Counted from the first letter of the stretch, positions 18,118-27,024 are shown. The stretch: DNA of 64,000 bases from Lachnospiraceae bacterium (GCA_910575255.1 CAJTEM010000011.1:62001-126000), one strand, 5' to 3'. Made by a program: numbers and translations. Notes: generated by a model not told the origin, from the letters alone.

Positions 18118-19320
18118 ATGTTAAGAGCAATGGACGCAGCAGTGGCGGGCCTGCGGGCCCACCAGAACAAGATGGACGTAGTGGGACATAATATTGCAAA
18201 TGTGAATACATTCGGTTTTAAGGCGCAGACCTATACTTTCAAGGAGGCGATGTACCAGACTTCTACTTCTTCTACCGGAGGTACGGATGTGGCGGCCGGT
18301 GCAAACGCGGCGCAGTTCGGTTACGGTGCCTTGATGGGAACGATCGGTATGGATATGACAGCCAGTACCCCGACTTATGTAGGCGGCTTCAATGCTACGA
18401 TCAGCGGAGACGGGTTCTTTATGGTGAAGTCCACAAAAAATCCGTGCGCTGCAGAGGAAGAGGCGATTAAAGGGAATGATTTTTATTATACCAGGGTCGG
18501 GCAGTTTTCACTGGACAGCAACGGTTATGTGGTAGATGGGGATAAGAATTTTGTGTACGGTTTTATGATGAATGAAGACGGAACACTTAATACAGACGAA
18601 TTGGTTCCGCTGAGGATGCCTGCGAGCGTGGATGTGGATCCGGTAACAGGGGAGGTTACGGCGAATTTTGACAATCAGGGCAGCGACGAAGTCGTTTTGT
18701 CAAAGGAGATTACGATTAATGCTGCCGGTGAGATTGTGTCAAAGTTTGAGTATGATCGCGATACAGAAGTTACAAAGAATACGAACAGAAAGACTACGGC
18801 CTCTCATACCGCAGATGATCTTAAGGATACGAATAAATGGATACAGCAAACGGATCCCACTACTGGTAAGTTGATTAGCGTATGGCAGAATGCTAATGAT
18901 GCGACAGAGTTCATAGACAAAAACGGATATATAATGAAGCAAAAGGAAGATAGTACTGGTGCGCCGATTCCGGGTCAGTACGAGAAGGAAAAAGAGAAAA
19001 CTTCAGAAATAAAGCAAAGCACCGCAACCGTTTCTCTGGGAAAAGTGGCAATTGCCACTTTCCAGAACCCCAACGGTATGACAAAAGCGGGCGGGAACTA
19101 TTATACAACGACCGACGGCGATAATGCCGGTAAGGTAGCGGCCGGAATCGCAGGCGGAGCCAATCCCGACCTCATGACCGGTTATGTGGAAGCATCCAAC
19201 GTTGACCTGTCAAAGGAATTCGCAGACATGATCACCACCCACAGAGGCTTCCAGTCCAATACCAAGATGATCACCGTATCGGACGAGATGCTTTCCGACC
19301 TGGTGGCCATGAAGCGGTAG
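18118..19320 (+). CDS. flgE: Flagellar hook protein FlgE
   Basis: Builds the hook. It is about 400 residues from MLRAMDAAVAGL, with the rod/hook signature VVGHNIANVNTFGFKAQ and the C-terminal signature (YVEASNVDLSKEFADMITTH, RGFQSNTKMITVSDEML). ATG 18082 is also possible, but its AGGAGGG is only one base away; ATG 18118 gives the normal family N-terminus. The middle segment (about nt 18640-19030) is AT-richer and Lys/Thr/Asn-rich compared with the rest, consistent with a variable surface domain. It lies between the TIGR02530-like gene and flbD. Confidence 0.92.
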   Translation: MLRAMDAAVAGLRAHQNKMDVVGHNIANVNTFGFKAQTYTFKEAMYQTSTSSTGGTDVAAGANAAQFGYGALMGTIGMDMTASTPTYVGGFNATISGDGFFMVKSTKNPCAAEEEAIKGNDFYYTRVGQFSLDSNGYVVDGDKNFVYGFMMNEDGTLNTDELVPLRMPASVDVDPVTGEVTANFDNQGSDEVVLSKEITINAAGEIVSKFEYDRDTEVTKNTNRKTTASHTADDLKDTNKWIQQTDPTTGKLISVWQNANDATEFIDKNGYIMKQKEDSTGAPIPGQYEKEKEKTSEIKQSTATVSLGKVAIATFQNPNGMTKAGGNYYTTTDGDNAGKVAAGIAGGANPDLMTGYVEASNVDLSKEFADMITTHRGFQSNTKMITVSDEMLSDLVAMKR

Positions 19321-19421
19321 TATCCGGCAGGAGTTAAGGTGAGATGAAGATCCGGCGTCAGAGTGAGAACCAGAAGATTATGGACCGTGCCCGCAAGGCG
19401 CGGAAGGAGAGAATATCCGGG

Positions 19422-19443
19422 GAGAGAAGCCGCGCAAGGCGCG
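19422..19443 (+). promoter_or_regulatory. GC-rich hairpin between flgE and flbD
   Basis: AGCCGCGC AAG GCGCGGCT forms an 8-bp stem with a 3-base loop, without a T-run. It lies 50-75 bases before the chosen flbD start. It could be an mRNA processing or stability element, or just coding sequence if flbD starts earlier. Confidence 0.45.
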
Positions 19444-19496
19444 GCTATTCCACCGGGGATGCGGAGAATCAGGTGAGCAACAGGGGAGGGAAGGGA

Positions 19497-19697
19497 ATGG
19501 TAAGGGTAGTCCGGCTGAATGGAGAAGAACTGTACCTGAATTTGCTCCAGATCGAATCCATGGAGTCAATTCCGGAGACGAAGGTAAAGATGATGAACGG
19601 GGATTATTTTCTTGTGAAGGATTCTGCGGATTCAATACTGAATCAGATCAGAGCGTTTATCAAGAGCTGTGTGGTCTACGACGGCGAGGGTGAATAA
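19497..19697 (+). CDS. flbD: FlbD/SwrD family flagellar protein
   Basis: A 66-residue protein, MVRVVRLNGEELYLNLLQIE and onward to FIKSCVVYDGEGE, matches the small FlbD (SwrD) proteins encoded after flgE. SwrD of B. subtilis raises motor torque. ATG 19497 is chosen because the family starts there and GGGAGGGAAGGGA precedes it. An in-frame ATG at 19344 would add a 51-residue, very basic extension (many Arg/Lys) unknown to me in the family. It is followed by motA and motB. Confidence 0.82.
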   Translation: MVRVVRLNGEELYLNLLQIESMESIPETKVKMMNGDYFLVKDSADSILNQIRAFIKSCVVYDGEGE

Positions 19698-19734
19698 GCG
19701 TTTCGATGATTGATATATTTAGGAGGAAGATACA

Positions 19735-20550
19735 ATGGATTTGACAACGCTTATCGGTATTATCATGGCATTGGGGCTGTGCCTGTGGGGGATCGGACCC
19801 AGTAAGATCGGGAATTTCATAGACCCGCAGTCTCTTGCCATCGTTATCGGAGGCACGATCGCAGCGGTTACAGCCAGTTATCCGTTCCGTATTCTGATGG
19901 ATGTTCCCAAGCACATCACGGTGCTGTTCCGGGGAAAGAAATACAATATCCCCAAGCTGGTGGATCAGCTGGTGGATCTGGCCATGCTGGCCAGGCAGAG
20001 CGGCCTTCTGGCGCTGGAGGAAAAGGCGGAGGAGATCAAGGATCCCTTTTTGAAACAGAGCGTACTGATGATTGTGGATGCCAGCGATCCGGATAAGGTC
20101 CGGGATATGCTGGAGAAGCAGATGGATGATATGATGGCCAGACATGACGAGGCAGCCGGGCTTTACGAGAAGGCGTCTTCTTATGCGCCGGCATTTGGTA
20201 TGATCGGAACCCTGATCGGCCTGATTAACATGCTGAAAGGCCTGAACCTAGACGGCGGCGGCGGAGCCAGCAGCCTGGGTGCAGACATGTCCGTGGCATT
20301 GATTACGACGTTTTACGGCAGCGGTTTTGCCAATATTTTCTGCCAGCCGATCGCGAAGAAGCTGCGTGTGCGGCAGGCAGAGGAAGAACTGTATTGTACT
20401 ACGGTAGTCGAGGGATTGATGGGAATTCAGGCAGGGGAGAACCCCAAGATGCTGAGAGAGCATCTTTTGTCCTGTATGAAGCAGTCGCAGCAGAAGAAGC
20501 TGCTGCTGAAGGCCGAGAAGGCCGGCGGCGCTGGAGGTGGTGAAGCATAA
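19735..20550 (+). CDS. motA: Flagellar motor stator protein MotA
   Basis: Forms the proton or sodium channel stator with MotB. The 271-residue protein has four membrane segments (about 3-22, 35-55, 150-170, 185-205) with the cytoplasmic loop between 2 and 3. The segments YAPAFGMIGTLIGLINML and ALITTFYGSGFANIFCQPIA are family hallmarks. The start ATG 19735 follows AGGAGGAAGATACA. Its stop overlaps the motB start. Confidence 0.94.
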   Translation: MDLTTLIGIIMALGLCLWGIGPSKIGNFIDPQSLAIVIGGTIAAVTASYPFRILMDVPKHITVLFRGKKYNIPKLVDQLVDLAMLARQSGLLALEEKAEEIKDPFLKQSVLMIVDASDPDKVRDMLEKQMDDMMARHDEAAGLYEKASSYAPAFGMIGTLIGLINMLKGLNLDGGGGASSLGADMSVALITTFYGSGFANIFCQPIAKKLRVRQAEEELYCTTVVEGLMGIQAGENPKMLREHLLSCMKQSQQKKLLLKAEKAGGAGGGEA

Positions 20551-21485
20551 TGAGCAGGAGAAAAAAAGGCGGCGGAGGCGGCGAAGACTGCGGAAGCTGG
20601 ATGGATACATACGGCGACATGGTGACGCTTCTGTTGTGCTTTTTCGTTATGCTGTATTCCATGTCCAACCTTGATCAGCAGAAATGGGAGGTGTTTGTCA
20701 AGAGTGTTTTCCCGAATGCCTCCGATGAACAGCAGATCGCAATTAATGAGAATATTATGGAGGGAGAATTCGATGTATCCGGCAATCTGGAGACCAACCA
20801 GGATCTGGATGAGATGGATGAGCTGGATAAGCTGTATCTCTCTATTGTTGAATATTTGAGCAACAGCGGGGTGGAAGGCGTCAGTATGAGCCGGGGTGAG
20901 GGCTATGCTTTCATTGCATTTGAGAACCAGACCTTTTTCAACGGCGACAGCTCGGTGCTGACGGATGAGGCCACCAAAACCCTGGATGTGTTCTGCGAGG
21001 CGATCGCGCCCAATGCAGAGCTGATCTCTCAGATTGAGATCATGGGGCATACCGCACAGGCAGATCCCAACAGGCCCAACAGGCCGAGAACCGACCGGAT
21101 GCTTTCGTCCCTGCGTTCGGCAGAGGTGGCAGCCTATATCCAGGAGAAGAATATCATTGATCCCAGCAAGCTGATTGGCATCAGCTATGGGCAGTTCCGT
21201 CCGGTAGATACCTTTGAGACGGCGGAAGGGCGGGCGAAGAACCGCCGGGTTGAGTTTTTGATTGTGGACAAAGGGGCGGATATCAAGTCCATGAATGATT
21301 TTTACGATGAGTATTATAACAGTATAGAAGCCGGTGATGTGACCATTACGGGCCAGGAACATAAAGGTGAGATGTTCACACCGGTTGAGGGAAGCGCGGA
21401 AGACTCGGCGAGTATGATGGAACAGCCGTCAGAGGTTGTTCCGGATGGTGCGGCGCAGCCTGCAGAAGGCGCCCCAACAGAATAA
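20550..21485 (+). CDS. motB: Flagellar motor stator protein MotB
   Basis: Cell-wall-anchored stator subunit. The 311-residue protein has one N-terminal membrane helix with the ion-binding Asp in TYGDMVTLLLCFFVMLYSMS, then an OmpA-like peptidoglycan-binding domain (NRPNRPRTDRMLSSLRSAEV, GISYGQFRPVD, EGRAKNRRVEFLI). The tail is acidic and Pro/Ala-rich. It overlaps motA by one base. No fliL gene follows, although fliL often sits between motB and fliM. Confidence 0.94.
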   Translation: MSRRKKGGGGGEDCGSWMDTYGDMVTLLLCFFVMLYSMSNLDQQKWEVFVKSVFPNASDEQQIAINENIMEGEFDVSGNLETNQDLDEMDELDKLYLSIVEYLSNSGVEGVSMSRGEGYAFIAFENQTFFNGDSSVLTDEATKTLDVFCEAIAPNAELISQIEIMGHTAQADPNRPNRPRTDRMLSSLRSAEVAAYIQEKNIIDPSKLIGISYGQFRPVDTFETAEGRAKNRRVEFLIVDKGADIKSMNDFYDEYYNSIEAGDVTITGQEHKGEMFTPVEGSAEDSASMMEQPSEVVPDGAAQPAEGAPTE

Positions 21486-21511
21486 CAATTAAGTAAAGGT
21501 GGCGTTTAACT

Positions 21512-22624
21512 ATGGCAGACGTATTATCTCAAAGTCAGATTGACGAGCTTTTGAAGTCCATGCAGGGCGGAGGTTCTGCGAAAACAGAGGAGAAGAAGGC
21601 ATCGGCAGAGACAGCAAAGAAGCAGGATCTTGCGGGAGATAAGCCTCAGAAGCAGGAGAAGGCCGAGATCAAGTACAACAAATACGACTTCTACAGTCCG
21701 AGAAAATTCACCAAGGATAAGATGAAGATTCTGGGCAGCGTATTTGAAAATTATGCCCGGATTGCCACCTCACAGGTGAATGGCGTGTTCCGGGTATTGA
21801 CCGACATTACGGTGATGGAGGTCCAGGAGCGGCGTTATTATGAATTTGTAAATGCTTTAAAGGAAAATGATATCATTACTTTAGTCAATACCACGATAGA
21901 GAACAGCACCCGGAAACTGGTTCCCCTGATGATGTATGTCACACCGGGACTGGTGATCACGCTGATTGACCATATGCTGGGCGGCGGAGAGGATGTAGTG
22001 AAGGTAAAGGACGGATATCGGTATTCGGATGTGGAGAACGCTTTGTACCGGAGAATCCTTTCTCAGCTGATCCATGCACTGGGGGATGGCTTTGCCAGCT
22101 ATATCAACGTCAATTTTGAGGCATACCGGATTGAGGAGAATCCCAGCATGATGCAGGATGTGGGATTGGATGAGACAGTAGTCATTATTACACTGAATGT
22201 GGATGTGGCGGGGCAGGCCATGGAGCGGATACGGATCTGCATGCCGGGCAACCTGCTCGAATCCATGTTCCAGGTGATGGACAGCCGGCGGCACATGGCC
22301 AAGGGCTATGCCTACGAGGACAACCGGGAGACAATTCTGGACAATATCCGGTATTCCCGGCTCCCGATTACCGGACAGCTCGGTACGGTATCATTGGATC
22401 TGGACGATATTTACCATCTGAAGGTGGGCGATGTAATCGATATGAACAAGCCGAAAGACCGCGATGTGAAGCTTTATGTCGGCCGGCAGGCATGGTTTAC
22501 CGGTAAGATGGGTATCTATAAGAAGAATGTGGCTATCCGGATTAACCAGAGACTCTATGAATCAGAGGAACTGGAAGGGGACGAGGCAGCTGCTACAGAA
22601 GAATCGCAGGTTTTAGAAGGATAA
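21512..22624 (+). CDS. fliM: Flagellar motor switch protein FliM
   Basis: Switch component binding CheY-P. The 370-residue protein has the N-terminal CheY-binding motif DVLSQSQIDELLKSM, a Lys/Glu linker, the CheC-like middle domain (IATSQVNGVFRVLTDITVME to MLGGGEDVV) and the C-terminal SpoA domain (LGTVSLDLDDIYHLKVGDVI). The start ATG 21512 follows AAAGGTGG. It lies downstream of motB and upstream of cheY. Confidence 0.95.
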   Translation: MADVLSQSQIDELLKSMQGGGSAKTEEKKASAETAKKQDLAGDKPQKQEKAEIKYNKYDFYSPRKFTKDKMKILGSVFENYARIATSQVNGVFRVLTDITVMEVQERRYYEFVNALKENDIITLVNTTIENSTRKLVPLMMYVTPGLVITLIDHMLGGGEDVVKVKDGYRYSDVENALYRRILSQLIHALGDGFASYINVNFEAYRIEENPSMMQDVGLDETVVIITLNVDVAGQAMERIRICMPGNLLESMFQVMDSRRHMAKGYAYEDNRETILDNIRYSRLPITGQLGTVSLDLDDIYHLKVGDVIDMNKPKDRDVKLYVGRQAWFTGKMGIYKKNVAIRINQRLYESEELEGDEAAATEESQVLEG

Positions 22625-22639
22625 TCGGCAATTTTTCTG

Positions 22640-22668
22640 TTGATATTATGTACGGTTGATATTAAAAT
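22640..22668 (+). promoter_or_regulatory. Candidate internal SigmaA promoter before cheY, with direct repeats
   Basis: TTGATA (22640-22645), 17 bases, TAAAAT (22663-22668). The surrounding AT-rich gap contains GTTGATATTA twice at a 16-base interval (22639 and 22655). It could give cheY and the downstream genes extra expression. The repeats might bind a regulator; this is inference. Confidence 0.55.
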
Positions 22669-22706
22669 TATATCATAATATTATTTAAAAGAGAGAGGGG
22701 AACACA

Positions 22707-23069
22707 ATGCCTAAGATTATGTTGGTAGATGACGCTGCATTTATGAGAATGATGGTGAAAAATGCCTTGACCAAAAGCGGATATGATAATATTATAGAGG
22801 CTCAGGATGGGGCAGAGGCAGTGAAGAAGTATGCCGAGGAGAAGCCGGATATGGTATTTATGGATATTACCATGCCGAATATGGACGGACTTCAGGCTCT
22901 TAAGAAGATCCGCGAGGATGATCCGAATGCCAAGATTGTGATGTGCACGGCCATGGGCCAGGAGGGAATGGTGGTAGATGCCATCAAGTCCGGTGCGCGG
23001 GATTTTATTGTAAAGCCGTTTAATGCGGATCGTATCGTTCAGACAGCGCAGGCGATTTTAGGCAGCTAA
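22707..23069 (+). CDS. cheY: Chemotaxis response regulator CheY
   Basis: A single-domain receiver of 120 residues: acidic pocket DDAAF at the start, phospho-acceptor Asp in MVFMDITMPNMDG (about residue 54), Thr in CTAMGQEG and Lys in DFIVKPFNAD. It binds FliM and FliY at the switch. The start ATG 22707 follows GAGAGGGG. It sits between fliM and the displaced flgC. Confidence 0.95.
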   Translation: MPKIMLVDDAAFMRMMVKNALTKSGYDNIIEAQDGAEAVKKYAEEKPDMVFMDITMPNMDGLQALKKIREDDPNAKIVMCTAMGQEGMVVDAIKSGARDFIVKPFNADRIVQTAQAILGS

Positions 23070-23091
23070 TATCGGGCAGGAGGAATGACAG

Positions 23092-23541
23092 ATGGCTTTT
23101 TTGAGTTCTTTTGATATCAGTGCGTCTGCTTTGAGCGCCCAGCGTGTCCGGATGGACATTGCAGCGGAGAATATTGCGAATATTGATACAACTCGGACAG
23201 AGGGCGGCGGCGCATACCGCAGGAAAGATGTGCTTTTTGAGAGCTTCGGTGCCGGTTCCTTTAAGGAAGCGCTGCACAATGCATCCGCAGGAAAAGGCTT
23301 TTCCGGCAGGAATGCAGGAGTCCGTGTGGCAGGGATTATCGAGGATGACCGTGAGATGAAGCAGGTATACAATCCGGGTCATCCGGATGCGGATGAGAAT
23401 GGTTTTGTGACAATGCCGAATGTGGATCTGTTGAAAGAGACGGTGGACAGCATGTCGGCAACCCGGTCCTACGAGGCGAATGTTACGGCTCTGAACGCAA
23501 TGAAGCTGATGGCGCAGAAGGCGCTGGAAATTGGAAAATAA
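23092..23541 (+). CDS. flgC: Flagellar basal-body rod protein FlgC (displaced)
   Basis: Proximal rod subunit. The 149-residue protein has the rod N-terminus (SSFDISASALSAQRVRMDIA then AENIANIDTTRTEGG) and C-terminus (PNVDLLKETVDSMSATRSYE). In most operons flgC lies between flgB and fliE; here it is about 13 kb downstream, between cheY and fliY. The start ATG 23092 follows GGCAGGAGGAATGACAG. It looks intact. Confidence 0.92.
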   Translation: MAFLSSFDISASALSAQRVRMDIAAENIANIDTTRTEGGGAYRRKDVLFESFGAGSFKEALHNASAGKGFSGRNAGVRVAGIIEDDREMKQVYNPGHPDADENGFVTMPNVDLLKETVDSMSATRSYEANVTALNAMKLMAQKALEIGK

Positions 23542-23586
23542 TGTTCCGCGCGTTGAAAAAAAAGGATAAAAGGAGATTGAAGAAAA

Positions 23587-24903
23587 ATGGGCGCTAGCAG
23601 CTTTAACGAAATGGAGCTGGATGCCATAGGCGAGATTATGAATATCAGCCTCGGGGCATCAGCGACAGCAGTTTCTACCATGCTGGGGACAAAAGTGAAT
23701 ATCACAACGCCCGTGGTGCTGGTCCAGACGAAAGAACAATTTGAATTCAAACGTCTGGAACCGGCTATTGGTGTTGAGATCAGTTATGTGGAAGGTTTGG
23801 AAGGCAAGAACATCATGATGTTCCGCAAGGAGGATATCCGGATTATTGTGAGCACCATGATGGGCGGCGACATACCGGAAGCGGAATTCGAGATGGATGA
23901 GCTGTATGTCAGTGCGATCTGTGAAGTGATGAATCAGATGATGGGGTCCTCGGCTACGGCGCTGTCGGAGTTTTTGGGCACTATTGTAAATATATCGACG
24001 CCGAAATCTTTTGAGATCGGTGAGCCGGAGGAGTTTAAAAACAAGTATTTTGTTGAAGCGGACGGAATGGTAGTGGTGCGTTTCCGGCTGGAGATTGAAG
24101 ATAAGCTTAACAGTGAGTTTATGAACATCATGCCGAGGAAGCTGGCCAAGAGGCTGCTCGAGCCATTTGCGGATTCTCTTGGCTTATCGGCGGAGGCGGC
24201 AGCGCCGGAACCGGAGCCGGTAGTGCAGCCGGAACCGGTAGTGCAGCCGGAACCGCAGATGCCGGAACCGGAACCGGTAATGCAGCCGGAGCCGGTAATG
24301 CAGGCAGCGCCGGAGCCGCAGATACAGGCAGAGCCCGCACCTGCACCCGCAGTCCCGCCGGTACAGCCAATGGCGCAGCCGGTACAGCCCATGGCCCAGG
24401 CGGCCGATCCGGCTATGCAGGGGATGCAGCAGCCGTATTATCCCTATCCTTCTGCAGGGATGGATCCCATGATGATTCAGCTCCTCAACCAGATGCAGCA
24501 GACGCAGATGCAGATGATGGAAATGATGAAGAATACCAGGACGGCGTCCTCTGCAGAGTCGTCCGCATCCAATGCGGGCGGTTCGATTATCCGGCCTTTG
24601 GCGTCACCGCAGATTCAGGACGGCGCCGGAGAGGGAGAAGAGGACAAGACCAACCAGGAGATGCTGATGAAGGTGCCTCTGGAGGTATCCGTGGAGATCG
24701 GGAGGACCAAGCGGCTGGTTAAGGATATTCTGGAGTTTACCCAGGGAACCCTGGTCGTTTTGGATAAGATGGCAGGAGAACAGGTGGATCTGTTCGTGAA
24801 CGGCCAGTGCATCGCCAAGGGAGATATCGTGGTGGTGGAAGATAACTTTGGCATCCGTGTTACTGAGATTGTGACAAGGGAACTGAATCCGGAAAGCTTA
24901 TAA
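23587..24903 (+). CDS. fliY: Flagellar motor switch phosphatase FliY (FliN/FliY)
   Basis: Switch protein that also removes phosphate from CheY-P in Firmicutes. The 438-residue protein has an N-terminal CheC-like domain with two active-site stretches (EIMNISLGASATAVSTML at about 15-32 and AICEVMNQMMGSSATALSEF at about 108-127), a long Pro/Glu/Gln/Val linker with PEPVVQ-type repeats (about 203-275), a Met/Gln-rich segment, and a C-terminal FliN/SpoA domain (KVPLEVSVEIGRTKRLVKDI). It is longer than usual because of the linker. It lies one base before fliO. Confidence 0.93.
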   Translation: MGASSFNEMELDAIGEIMNISLGASATAVSTMLGTKVNITTPVVLVQTKEQFEFKRLEPAIGVEISYVEGLEGKNIMMFRKEDIRIIVSTMMGGDIPEAEFEMDELYVSAICEVMNQMMGSSATALSEFLGTIVNISTPKSFEIGEPEEFKNKYFVEADGMVVVRFRLEIEDKLNSEFMNIMPRKLAKRLLEPFADSLGLSAEAAAPEPEPVVQPEPVVQPEPQMPEPEPVMQPEPVMQAAPEPQIQAEPAPAPAVPPVQPMAQPVQPMAQAADPAMQGMQQPYYPYPSAGMDPMMIQLLNQMQQTQMQMMEMMKNTRTASSAESSASNAGGSIIRPLASPQIQDGAGEGEEDKTNQEMLMKVPLEVSVEIGRTKRLVKDILEFTQGTLVVLDKMAGEQVDLFVNGQCIAKGDIVVVEDNFGIRVTEIVTRELNPESL

Positions 24904-24904
24904 G

Positions 24905-25258
24905 ATGCTGACATTTTTTCATGCAATGCTGACGGTGATTCTTGTATTGGTGATGGCCTGGTGGTGCAGCCGCCTGCTGGGAAAGCAGTGGGGGCAATTC
25001 TCCGGGAGTGGCAATATCCGTCTGGTCGGACAGCTGCAGGTGGGAAGGGACCGGAGCATCCTTCTTGTGAAGGTGGGAGGGGATCATTTCCTGATTGGCG
25101 TCAGTCCGGCAGGAATTCAGCTTTTGTCAAAGGTGGATGGCGAATTCGAGACAGGGCAGCCGACGGAGCTTCCCGCGGGAACTTTGTTTCCCTTTCAAGA
25201 GCTGCTGAAGAAGCAGCTTGGACGTACCGGAAAAAAGGGAGGGGAAAGTGATGAATGA
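24905..25258 (+). CDS. fliO: Flagellar biosynthesis protein FliO
   Basis: Assists assembly of the FliP-FliQ-FliR export gate. The 117-residue protein has one N-terminal membrane helix (about 5-22) and a small conserved domain with IRLVGQLQVGRDRSILLVKV and GDHFLIGVSPAGIQLL, typical of FliO. It starts one base after fliY and overlaps the start of fliP by eight bases. Confidence 0.82.
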   Translation: MLTFFHAMLTVILVLVMAWWCSRLLGKQWGQFSGSGNIRLVGQLQVGRDRSILLVKVGGDHFLIGVSPAGIQLLSKVDGEFETGQPTELPAGTLFPFQELLKKQLGRTGKKGGESDE

Positions 25259-25907
25259 CCTTCTGACACAATTGAATGGCGGAAATGTCCCTGTCCTGGA
25301 CTTGATCCTTTTGCTTACCCTGGCAGCATTGCTGCCGTCGATTGTTGTTATGATGACATCCTTTACCAGGACGATCATCATCTTGTCCTTTACCAGGAAT
25401 GCAATGGGTGTCCAGCAGGCCCCGCCGAATATGGTACTGGTGGGAATTGCGCTTTTTCTGACACTGTATATTATGAGTCCGGTTCTGGATCGGATCAACG
25501 CAGAAGCCTATCAGCCATATCTTCGGGAGGAGATCTCCCAGGAAGAGGCAGTGGAGCGGATGATCGTGCCGCTGAAGGATTTCATGCTTCGCAACACAGA
25601 GGCGAATACCATGGAGACTTTTCTTCGTCTGTCAGATACTCCGGTGCAGGAGAATCCTCAGGACTATCCTCTGACTGTAGTGGTTCCGGCATTTATGACC
25701 AGTGAACTCAAGGCGGGGTTTCTGGCGGGATTTCTGATCTATCTGCCGTTTCTGCTTGTAGATATCATTGTTTCCACGACACTGATGTCCATGGGTATGG
25801 TCATGCTTCCGCCGGCGATGATTTCCCTGCCCTTTAAGCTGCTGCTTTTTGTGACTGTGAACGGCTGGGAACTGTTGTTTGAAAGTATTGTGACGAGCTT
25901 TCGTTAG
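25251..25907 (+). CDS. fliP: Flagellar export gate protein FliP
   Basis: Core of the type III export gate. The 218-residue protein has four membrane segments with FliP signatures (PSIVVMMTSFTRTIIILSF near 30-48, VVPAFMTSELKAGFLAGF, SMGMVMLPPAMISLPFKL). ATG 25251 is chosen, preceded by GGGAGGGGAAAGTG; GTG 25248 is an alternative. There is no separate cleavable signal peptide beyond the first hydrophobic segment. It is part of fliO-fliP-fliQ-fliR. Confidence 0.94.
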   Translation: MNDLLTQLNGGNVPVLDLILLLTLAALLPSIVVMMTSFTRTIIILSFTRNAMGVQQAPPNMVLVGIALFLTLYIMSPVLDRINAEAYQPYLREEISQEEAVERMIVPLKDFMLRNTEANTMETFLRLSDTPVQENPQDYPLTVVVPAFMTSELKAGFLAGFLIYLPFLLVDIIVSTTLMSMGMVMLPPAMISLPFKLLLFVTVNGWELLFESIVTSFR

Positions 25908-25930
25908 CGCCAAAGGAAGGAGGATCGGCC

Positions 25931-26191
25931 ATGTCAGACTTACAGATTCTGGATATTATGTATGATACCTTTCAGCTGGCGGTACGGCTGACGATGCCGT
26001 TTTTGCTGATCAGTATGGTGGTGGGTGTGTTGATTGCCATTTTTCAGGCGGCAACGCAGATCAATGAGCAGACGCTTACCTTTGTGCCGAAATTCCTGTC
26101 GATCCTGGCAGTCATGGGATTTCTGGGAAGTACGATCCTGGCGATGCTGCAGGATTTTACCAGGTTGATGATGTCCCTGATGGGGGGCTGA
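25931..26191 (+). CDS. fliQ: Flagellar export gate protein FliQ
   Basis: Small two-helix membrane protein of 86 residues, with MPFLLISMVVGVLIAIFQAA and QINEQTLTFVPKFL, the standard FliQ sequence. The start ATG 25931 follows GGAAGGAGGATCGGCC. It lies between fliP and fliR. Confidence 0.94.
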   Translation: MSDLQILDIMYDTFQLAVRLTMPFLLISMVVGVLIAIFQAATQINEQTLTFVPKFLSILAVMGFLGSTILAMLQDFTRLMMSLMGG

Positions 26192-26197
26192 TGAATC

Positions 26198-26950
26198 ATG
26201 TTTATTTTGTTTGCCCTGGTGTTTATGCGGATGAGCGGGGCGATCGCTTTTAACCCGATTTTCGGACGGACCAATTATCCCAGACTGGCGAAAGGAGCCC
26301 TGATCTTTGTGCTGTCCCTGATGATGTATGCAGGGGTGGGCGGCACACTGAATCATCAGCCCGTAAATATGCTGGAATATGGGATTATGCTGATTAAGGA
26401 GCTGATGCTTGGCTTTGTGATGGGGTTTTCCATGGAGCTGATGTTTGCCATTGTCCGGTTTGCCTCGGCAATCATGGATAATACCATGGGATTGTCGATG
26501 GCTCAGGTCTATGATCCGCAGTATAATACTCAGATGACGATTACGTCTGGCCTGTATTATGCCTTTCTGGCAATGATTTTTCTGGCAGTGGACGGGCATG
26601 TGCGTCTGATCGCTCTGTTTTTCACCTCAGCGAGGCTGATTCCTTTCGGGGAGGTGGTGATTCGCCCGGAGCTTGCCCAGCTGATGTCGGAGATTTTTTT
26701 CACCAGCATTGTGGCAGGTTTTCAATTTGCCTTTCCGGTGATAGCCATGGAGCTGGTAACCGAGGCGGCAGTGGGAATTTTGATGAGGATGATTCCTCAG
26801 ATCAATGTCTTTGCTGTCAATTTCCAGGTCAAGATCATTGTCGGACTGATGATGCTTGTGTATATGTTCAGCCCGATGGCAGCCAGACTGTATGGGATGA
26901 TTGATGATATGTTTCTTTACATGCAGCGCCTCCTGGCGCTTATGGGGTAA
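26198..26950 (+). CDS. fliR: Flagellar export gate protein FliR
   Basis: Export-gate membrane protein of 250 residues with several hydrophobic segments and family stretches (MRMSGAIAFNPIFGR, YGIMLIKELMLGFVMGFSME, LFFTSARLIPFGE). ATG 26198 is forced because an in-frame stop lies just upstream; the N-terminus is slightly shorter than in many relatives. It starts 6 bases after fliQ. Confidence 0.92.
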   Translation: MFILFALVFMRMSGAIAFNPIFGRTNYPRLAKGALIFVLSLMMYAGVGGTLNHQPVNMLEYGIMLIKELMLGFVMGFSMELMFAIVRFASAIMDNTMGLSMAQVYDPQYNTQMTITSGLYYAFLAMIFLAVDGHVRLIALFFTSARLIPFGEVVIRPELAQLMSEIFFTSIVAGFQFAFPVIAMELVTEAAVGILMRMIPQINVFAVNFQVKIIVGLMMLVYMFSPMAARLYGMIDDMFLYMQRLLALMG

Positions 26951-27024
26951 GGGTTTTTCGGCCGAGGGGCCAAAGCAGCCCGGACCGGGGAAGGCTTCCG
27001 GTATGACAGAAGGGAGTGGTGAGC

